A DNA stretch of 64,000 bases, from NCBI GenBank assembly GCA_024509875.1, contig JAMPIV010019877.1, positions 335,839 to 399,838 on the forward strand, given 5' to 3'. Source of the stretch: Oreohelix idahoensis. Its lineage: Eukaryota > Mollusca > Gastropoda > Stylommatophora > Oreohelicidae. Under the pieces are notes generated by a model. That model did not search any database, was not told the origin of the DNA, and saw nothing but the letters and a program-made list of their open reading frames with translations. Shown piece after piece: positions 58,385 to 64,000 of the stretch (the first letter of the stretch is position 1; every line of letters begins with the position of its first letter). The position numbers and the translations under genes were made by a program.

Positions 58385-59370
58385 GCAGTATCTGCTATCA
58401 TCATCATAACCCTGCACTCCCAAAGGAGCATAGGCCTTCAACAAACACATGACAAGTCCTCCTGCCACGTGCCATCATCTCAAGTTCTTTCCGCGTTATC
58501 CGCATCATTTTCACTTCTGTTTCCAGCTCTCTTCTCCATGTGCTTCTTGGTCTACCTCTGCCTCTCTTTCCCTGGGGGTTCTAGAACAAGGACTGCCTTG
58601 TAATGCTATCAACAGGTTTCCTCAGTGTGTGTCCTATCCATCGCCAGCGTCTTCTTCTCATCTCTTGTTCCACTGGCACTTGTCTAGTTCTTGTCCCCAG
58701 TTCCACGTTGGTAACCTTGTCATACCATTTTAATCCCTCTATACTACGCAAGCACCCATTTATGAAAGTCTGTAGCTTTTTGGTTGTTGTCTTTGTTGTT
58801 CTCCATGTCTCAGAGCCATACAATAGGACTGACTTCACATTTGAGTTGAAGATCCTTATTTTCGTGTTGGATCCGATTTCTCTTGATCTCCATATATTTT
58901 CCAATGCAATGAAAGCTCTTCTTGCTTTTTTGTATTCTTATTTTGATATCACTGTCTGTCCCTCCAACTTTGTCTATATTGCTGCCAAGATATGTGTACG
59001 ATTCTACATCTTGTATTGATGCTTCAACCCTGTTATCATTCTTCTTCTTCTTCTTCCGTCCTTAGCCACCGACCGTCAAAGCAGTCAGTGGCCATTACGC
59101 CTAGTGGCGTCTTAGGGCAACAGCAGATAGGTTTTCTTTGCCATTGTTTCCCATCACGCCTATTGGCGTCTTTAGGGCAATGGCAAATCAATCCATTTGC
59201 TGTTGTTTCCGTAATCGAAGTGACTGGCAAACGGGTGATCAGCCCGTTGGTCTGTTATCATTACCTGCATTTATTCTCATTATTTTTGTCTTTTCCCTGT
59301 GTATTTTCAGACCCATTCTCTGTCCATCCAACTCTGTCTACAGTATCTACTATAGGACTACCTTTTATGT
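58385..59370 (-). pseudogene. RTE/SR2-like LINE 3' region, split by another LINE end
   Basis: Reading leftward from about 59370 the C-terminal RT thumb is seen, then VEASIQDVESYTYLG, ENIWRSREIGSNTKIRI, VLLYGSETWRTTKT, RWRWIGHTLRKP and a basic end, with an ATGATGATG-type tail near 58397. Stops and one frame change are present. The copy is interrupted at 59041-59251 by an RTE 3' fragment. Loss of everything upstream makes it a 5'-truncated copy. Confidence 0.85.
59041..59251 (-). mobile_element. LINE 3' fragment with GAA-repeat tail
   Basis: 211 bp flanked by the perfect 11-bp duplication CTGTTATCATT (59030-59040 and 59252-59262). Minus-strand orientation, ending in (GAA)n. The last part matches the 3' end of the RTE-like LINE at about 52990-53070 (CCGACCGT-AAAGCAGTCAGTGGCCAT). 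Confidence 0.88.
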
Positions 59371-59592
59371 AACTACCACTACAGCTGGTCACTTTGTAGG
59401 AAGCTCATTGCAAACATTCACATACTCTTGCAGTAGTGGTTTCTTTATCAATTTGTTTTACATGATGAAGTAGACAGATAAAAATATGTATAGGTGTTCA
59501 TAAATAATCAAACAATGAGGAGCTGATATGGAGTATGAATATAATGAAGAGCGGAGGCGTACTTGAAATTATTTAGCACCAGGGGAGGATCC

Positions 59593-59598
59593 TTTATT
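59593..59598 (-). terminator. Candidate polyadenylation signal of the ankyrin gene
   Basis: AATAAA on the minus strand, about 155 bases after the stop codon of the ankyrin gene. Not verified by any cleavage-site evidence. Confidence 0.45.
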
Positions 59599-59752
59599 TA
59601 GCATCCCCGCCCCTTTAAATAAACACACAGAAAAATATTCTATGCTTGCATATAGATTTTTAAACAGTTCAGTAATGTCATAGTATTGTTCAATGGCATA
59701 GCCCCTGCCCCTAGACTTAGTGCGCCCCTGCCAAAGAAAACGGCAAAGATTT

Positions 59753-61180
59753 TCATAACGAACTGAAATATGAAAATATAGAAATGTAGTTGTAAACATA
59801 GTCGAAGTAAGGATGGTGTTCATGACTGGGGGCGTCGATGCGGAAGACTTGAATTTTATCACCGAATAACTTCAGGTTCATCAGTTTTATGTCCTCGAGT
59901 AAAATGTCTGAATATATAACTGTATGTCGTGGAATGGTCAACGGTGCATATTCTGTCTTAAAAAGAAGCTTGTCTTTAACCATCTGAGGTAAGGGCAGCT
60001 TGTTTACTCTGGTCTCACGTCCTGGAGATGCGCCTACAGCAGACGACACAGCGACGAATGACAGCGTGAATAGAGACATTGGTTGTGAGGATATTTCATC
60101 CAGGAATTTGAGACATTCCTGGTTTCGGTACCTTCCAACAATACGTCTCGTGACCTTGGTGCAAGTCCGCCCAGTCACGTCAGAGTTTGTGAGAAGCAGG
60201 TTTTCCGTGAAGTAACGAGCTAGTGGTACATTTTCAGCCAAAACCGCCATGCAAAGAGGGGAGACATCAAAGTTCATGTCGCTTGTATAACTTGCTTCCA
60301 ATACTTCATCTGATTGGACATCGATGGGCATCAATCCACATCGAATCAGCTTGGGTATTATTTCTATTTGACCCTGGAGGATGATTCTGTGAATTAGAGC
60401 TGGGCTGAGGTAAGATATACAAGCATCTTTGTCTAGGAAAGACTCCATGCAACACATAATTTCAATTTCAAGATATGGGTTCTTTAGAAGGAATGAAAGT
60501 GCTGTCTTGGTACTGTCTGTTTTACTGACAGCGTTGACGTCTGCTCCTGAATTCAGCAGTGTTAAAATTGTGTCTTTTGAGCACTTGAAGGCAGCCATCA
60601 TCAAAGGAGAGAAACCGTCATTGTTCTGACAGTTCATATCGCACCCCGCACTTATCAGAGCTGTGATGATTTCTGTTCTAGGTTTCACGGATCTGATCAG
60701 TGCGCACAACAGAGCGGTGTTTCCATACGCGTCTTTCACATTTACGTCAGCACCCAAAGAGATTAGTTCTGTCGTTAGTGCAAGATTGTCCCCAGTCACT
60801 GCATACGTCAGAGCTGTTGATCCTTCAGAGTTTTGTATGTTGATTAAATTTTGGCTGTCTTTGGTCAAACGAATAAGAAAGAACACATTCGTGAAACAAT
60901 CAAATGCTGCAGCACACATAAGAGCGGTGTTACCTCGTTTGTCCTTGTCATTAAGATCTGCACCATGGTCTACCAAAACCTGCAGCAAGCTCGTACGGTC
61001 TTGTGTTGAAGCTGCAATCATTAATGGCGTTCTACCTTCGATGCTTCTTTCGTTCACAGAAACCCCATTTCGAAGCAGAGCCGTAACAACCTCCACTACA
61101 GAAGAGTCATCTTTATACCTGTTAGTGTTCATTAGAAACTGAATCAGGGGTGTGTTGCTTCCAGATATCGTTCTTGCCAT
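59753..61180 (-). CDS. Ankyrin-repeat protein with SOCS-box-like C terminus
   Basis: An intact 475-codon frame. ATG 61180 is the first Met after an in-frame upstream TGA, so the start is well supported. At least five ankyrin repeats are seen at about residues 48-80, 81-117, 118-150, 151-186 and 187-219, with TPLM/TALM, LLL..GADVN-type signatures and a weaker one near 304-335. Residues about 367-408 (SLFTLSFVAVSS...KLPLPQMVKDKLLF) resemble the SOCS box of ASB-type proteins, including the LPLP element that contacts Cullin5 in that family. By family analogy it may be a substrate adaptor of an E3 ubiquitin ligase; the binding partner is unknown. There are no introns in the coding part and no stops. 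It is the only convincing intact host-type gene in the window. Confidence 0.85.
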   Translation of the reverse strand: MARTISGSNTPLIQFLMNTNRYKDDSSVVEVVTALLRNGVSVNERSIEGRTPLMIAASTQDRTSLLQVLVDHGADLNDKDKRGNTALMCAAAFDCFTNVFFLIRLTKDSQNLINIQNSEGSTALTYAVTGDNLALTTELISLGADVNVKDAYGNTALLCALIRSVKPRTEIITALISAGCDMNCQNNDGFSPLMMAAFKCSKDTILTLLNSGADVNAVSKTDSTKTALSFLLKNPYLEIEIMCCMESFLDKDACISYLSPALIHRIILQGQIEIIPKLIRCGLMPIDVQSDEVLEASYTSDMNFDVSPLCMAVLAENVPLARYFTENLLLTNSDVTGRTCTKVTRRIVGRYRNQECLKFLDEISSQPMSLFTLSFVAVSSAVGASPGRETRVNKLPLPQMVKDKLLFKTEYAPLTIPRHTVIYSDILLEDIKLMNLKLFGDKIQVFRIDAPSHEHHPYFDYVYNYISIFSYFSSL

Positions 61181-61644
61181 TTGATTAACCTGCTTCTCTC
61201 ATGATCAGCAACTTCTGTTGTTCCGCTAAAGTATGGTTTGCGAATATCTTGTTGCTTATCTTCTTTCTTTGTCCACTTGGATTTTCCTGTGTAAAAAAAA
61301 GAACAGAAAATGGTATCTTCAGTAAGTCATTCTAAAAATTAAAATCGTGGACATAAATCACTTTTTGAGAGATTAATTTAATAAGCTAAAAATAAACATT
61401 GTGAAACGTTTTATTTACTTCCATCACACCTGACTGTTGTATCACTGTTACATGGCTACTGACCATGTCAGATAGGACATTATCGTTGTGACAGTGTTCA
61501 GGTATTAAGATACTGTGTACTTCACATATTCCTCTGTCGCGACATAAAATTTTCCGGGACCAAGTAAAAATTTGTTTAGCAAGAAACAACTGTCGGGATG
61601 AAATAAATAAAACATATACGTGGTGAAAAATATCTTCTGATACA
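61181..61644. other. Upstream region of the ankyrin gene
   Basis: No gene. The minus strand just before the start reads GAGAGAAGCAGGTTAATCAA; the AG could be a 3' splice site of a 5' untranslated exon, but this is not established. Confidence 0.4.
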
Positions 61645-61925
61645 AGACAAGCCATTGAAATGGTATGACAAGATAACTAATGTGGAGCTGATGACAAGAA
61701 CCAGACACGTGACAGTGGAACGAAAGATGAGAAGAAGACGGTGGAGATGGATGGGACACACATTACAGAAATATGTTTGGCAAGGAAGAATATTCCAGCA
61801 CCTCTGATTCATGCTATACAGAGCTTCTACAGGTCTTGCAGAAATTATGTGAGGACAGCAAACCATAAGTCAGAAGAGTTCAGGACCACCACTGGTGTAA
61901 GGCAAGGTGATTGTGATAAACGAGC
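61645..61925 (+). pseudogene. Rearranged LINE fragments
   Basis: 61655-61765 encodes an RT C-terminal piece (KWYDKITNVEL, RRRRWRWMGHTLQ), like the SR2/RTE copy at 58.6 kb but on the plus strand. From about 61785 an RT-core piece (IQSFYRSCRNYV, TTTGVRQGD) follows. In an intact LINE these are in the reverse order, so this is a rearranged or twice-inserted remnant. Confidence 0.7.
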
Positions 61926-61959
61926 GCAAAGGTCTTTTTGCTCCATCTTTTCCTACATT

Positions 61960-62075
61960 TTTCATATTGTATTTTCTCCGACATTTGCTCTTTCATCCCA
62001 TATTTGTGACCCACATTTGCTATTTCATCGTTGTGATTACTCGCGACCGGTATCTAGAGAACCACATTTGTTCTT
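61960..62075. repeat. Short dispersed repeat, three copies
   Basis: ACATTTGCTCTTTCATC and two close variants occur near 61981, 62013 and 62065. Non-coding, function unknown. Confidence 0.6.
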
Positions 62076-62221
62076 TCATCGGGGGAAATAAAAGTCCTTT
62101 GATTGAGTCCCCATACCTGATATTATCGTTTGAAGCCCACATTACATCGTGATAAATCTGGTAAAAACACATCTGGTCATCCTAATCAAACATCTGGGCA
62201 TGCTGTAATTTCTGTGACACC

Positions 62222-62342
62222 CCATTGGACGCCCAGATTGGCCAGGGGAAAACGTCTCATGCTGTAATGGTGTTATCTTTGGTCGGCCGCGGTTCAGACA
62301 AGCGTTGGTTTACCACATTGGACGCCCGTCTTGGCCAGGTGA
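62222..62342. repeat. Direct repeat pair CATTGGACGCCC
   Basis: CATTGGACGCCC followed by a variable dinucleotide and (A/C)TTGGCCAGG occurs at about 62223 and 62317. It is non-coding; a relation to an LTR primer site is possible but unsupported. Confidence 0.55.
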
Positions 62343-62908
62343 ACAATAAACAATCAGAGGTCAAACTACACCCACGTTTGGACTGACAGGGGACAAGAGC
62401 GATCCTGTGAATGAGTGACCAGAGGGGCCATTAAGGATTGGTTGGTAGAGGTGGAGCTGTACAAGAAACCCATATTGGACGGGCAGAAATATAATCTACT
62501 GCGTAGCTTGTTCTAGGAAGGAGTCCAGTTTTTTACATTGTGAGGAAGAGATTAATCCCAAAAACGCCTAGCCTAATACACGTGTTTATTCAGAGTGGAT
62601 ATAATTCAGTTCTGTGATGAATTGTGTTCTTAAAGGATTTTGCGAAGGGAAAAGAAGGTTAGTAGATCTTATACTTATTAATACATTTTCTTATTTTTGT
62701 TTATTTTAACCTCACAGCTAAAATGTGCGGAAGATAAAGTTTCAAATAATTCTTGGCATAACTGATTAATAAAATCAGAAGATTTTCTTAGAAGATGATA
62801 GGATGATAGGAGGTAATTAATAGTTCATACGTCACCTTCATCATCATCGCAGTCTCCCATGCGCACACACTCTCATGCACAAGATATTTAACATCATTAG
62901 AATTGAAC

Positions 62909-62930
62909 TCAGAGAGAGAGAGAGAGAGAT
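62909..62930. repeat. (GA)n short microsatellite
   Basis: About 9 GA units. Confidence 0.9.
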
Positions 62931-63199
62931 GAATAATGAGCAGTAGTTTAAATGCAAGTCAACCAGTGATGTTAAATGTGAAAAACTTACGAAGACTTTT
63001 GTGTGTCTTCAGTTCATCAGAAGTCTGAGTCTACACGCAACGTGTCTGACGTCTAACCAGAAATAAGTTATCAAAAACGGACATTTGGCTAGCAGAATTC
63101 GCCATAGGACATCTTTCATTCCTCAATTAAAAAGGAATATTGTCTCACCCACAAGTCAGAAGGTGGACGCAGCATTTTTCGTCACCATATACTGCTTGC

Positions 63200-63255
63200 T
63201 CACAAGTTCAATACAGAGTTATCACAAGTTCAATACAGAGTCATCATAAATTCAA
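63200..63255. repeat. 22-bp tandem repeat, 2.5 units
   Basis: CACAAGTTCAATACAGAGT(T/C)AT is repeated twice plus a degenerate partial unit. Non-coding. Confidence 0.75.
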
Positions 63256-64000
63256 ATCACTCGAAAGATCATTATTATCTGAAGTCAAGCAAAAGAGCTC
63301 AAAAGAGGAATCGCATATTTATAGAAAGGCAACACCCTCTTAAACGCATTCTTTGAAGCAGACTATATATATATTTTATGAATCACGACTACATATGCAA
63401 GGTTATGAGTCTACATACCACTACCTATTCGTGAAGATATCCAGTCTGGCCAGTACCCTCGGGAGATTAAACAACAGACGTTTTGTTCATATGACAACTA
63501 TTAACTGTTGATCCACACTACAGAGATATACTCAAACAGTGAAGGAATATACATAGATATCTCGTCAGCGTTCTCCGTACGACAACAGTGTTCATCAGAA
63601 CGTCCTCGGCTTAGAGATACCCCACTCGACATAATGTATAACAACTTGGGACATTGTATGCATACATGTGAATCGTCATATCAAGGCGAAGAATTTAGAG
63701 ACACATGGACTGTGTAGAGTACTCACCATTTTGGTAACACGTATCATATCACATCATCATTTCACTTTACACCAGTTCATTCTTAATTAACTATTACCTA
63801 ATTAACTGCAATTTTATTATCTCATCTGTGTGTTTTGTGTGAATCGTCTTTCACCATCATCACGATCTAACCATTACTAACCCTATATTTGTGGATATTT
63901 CATTAATAAACCCAACGATCATTTGATCATTATCTAGTTTGTTAATGTATCACTCGTGCTGTCGGTGTTACATATTCACCTATAGGAACCTTTCTCTACT
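63256..64000. other. No gene seen
   Basis: AT-rich, only short open frames; a CATCATCAT-type run near 63750-63765 and 63855. Confidence 0.5.

Noticed and set aside
60000..61142. Plus-strand frames opposite the ankyrin gene
   Set aside because: Antisense shadows of a well-supported coding sequence.

Overview
This is a window of animal nuclear DNA, AT-rich and dominated by transposable elements. The mix of RTE-like, Tx1/L1-like and I/Jockey-like LINEs, tRNA-derived SINEs, Gmr1-type LTR retrotransposons and an ankyrin-SOCS-like gene suggests a marine invertebrate, perhaps a gastropod mollusc. The organism is inferred from element content only. No bacterial features, CRISPR array, rRNA or functional tRNA was seen.

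Layout. 1-6.8 kb: 3' part of a Ty3/gypsy-type retrotransposon (copy A) whose integrase is encoded BEFORE reverse transcriptase, the Gmr1 order. 6.9-12.9 kb: a very long imperfect inverted repeat (arms about 2 kb, spacer 744 bp). 12.97-25.59 kb: a three-level nest. An RTE-like LINE (12979-25575) is split by a 10.5-kb Gmr1-like element (copy B, minus strand, 14818-25311, TSD ATTGG, two 1531-bp LTRs). Its 3' LTR is split by another LINE end (14871-15538, 14-bp TSD), and its gag-pol by a 209-bp SINE-like insert. 26-27.1 kb: I/Jockey-like LINE remnant. 27.2-28.7 kb: a 54-bp minisatellite with five splice-acceptor-like sites, followed by an AT-hook open frame that may be a host exon. 29-31.8 and 41.2-43 kb: two diverged copies of an unknown 1.9-kb repeat. 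33.1-40.8 kb: two different LINE ORF1 genes back to back, then a broken Tx1/L1-like ORF2. 44.1-50.5 kb: a second Gmr1-like family (copy C, TSD AGGAT) with a 1348-codon open gag-PR-INT-RT frame that runs through an internal deletion into the 3' LTR. 51.2 kb: a (TA)n array. 52-59.4 kb: LINE fragments, a hairpin element carrying a full-length SINE, and more nested insertions. 59.75-61.18 kb: the one clearly intact host-type gene, an ankyrin-repeat protein with a SOCS-box-like C terminus, on the minus strand. 61.6-64 kb: LINE fragments and short repeats.

Functionally the window is a record of successive retrotransposition rather than a pathway. The most interesting points are the integrase-before-RT order in two separate families, the resolvable insertion nest, the giant foldback structure, a repeat hairpin with a compensatory base change, and the multi-acceptor minisatellite upstream of the AT-hook frame.
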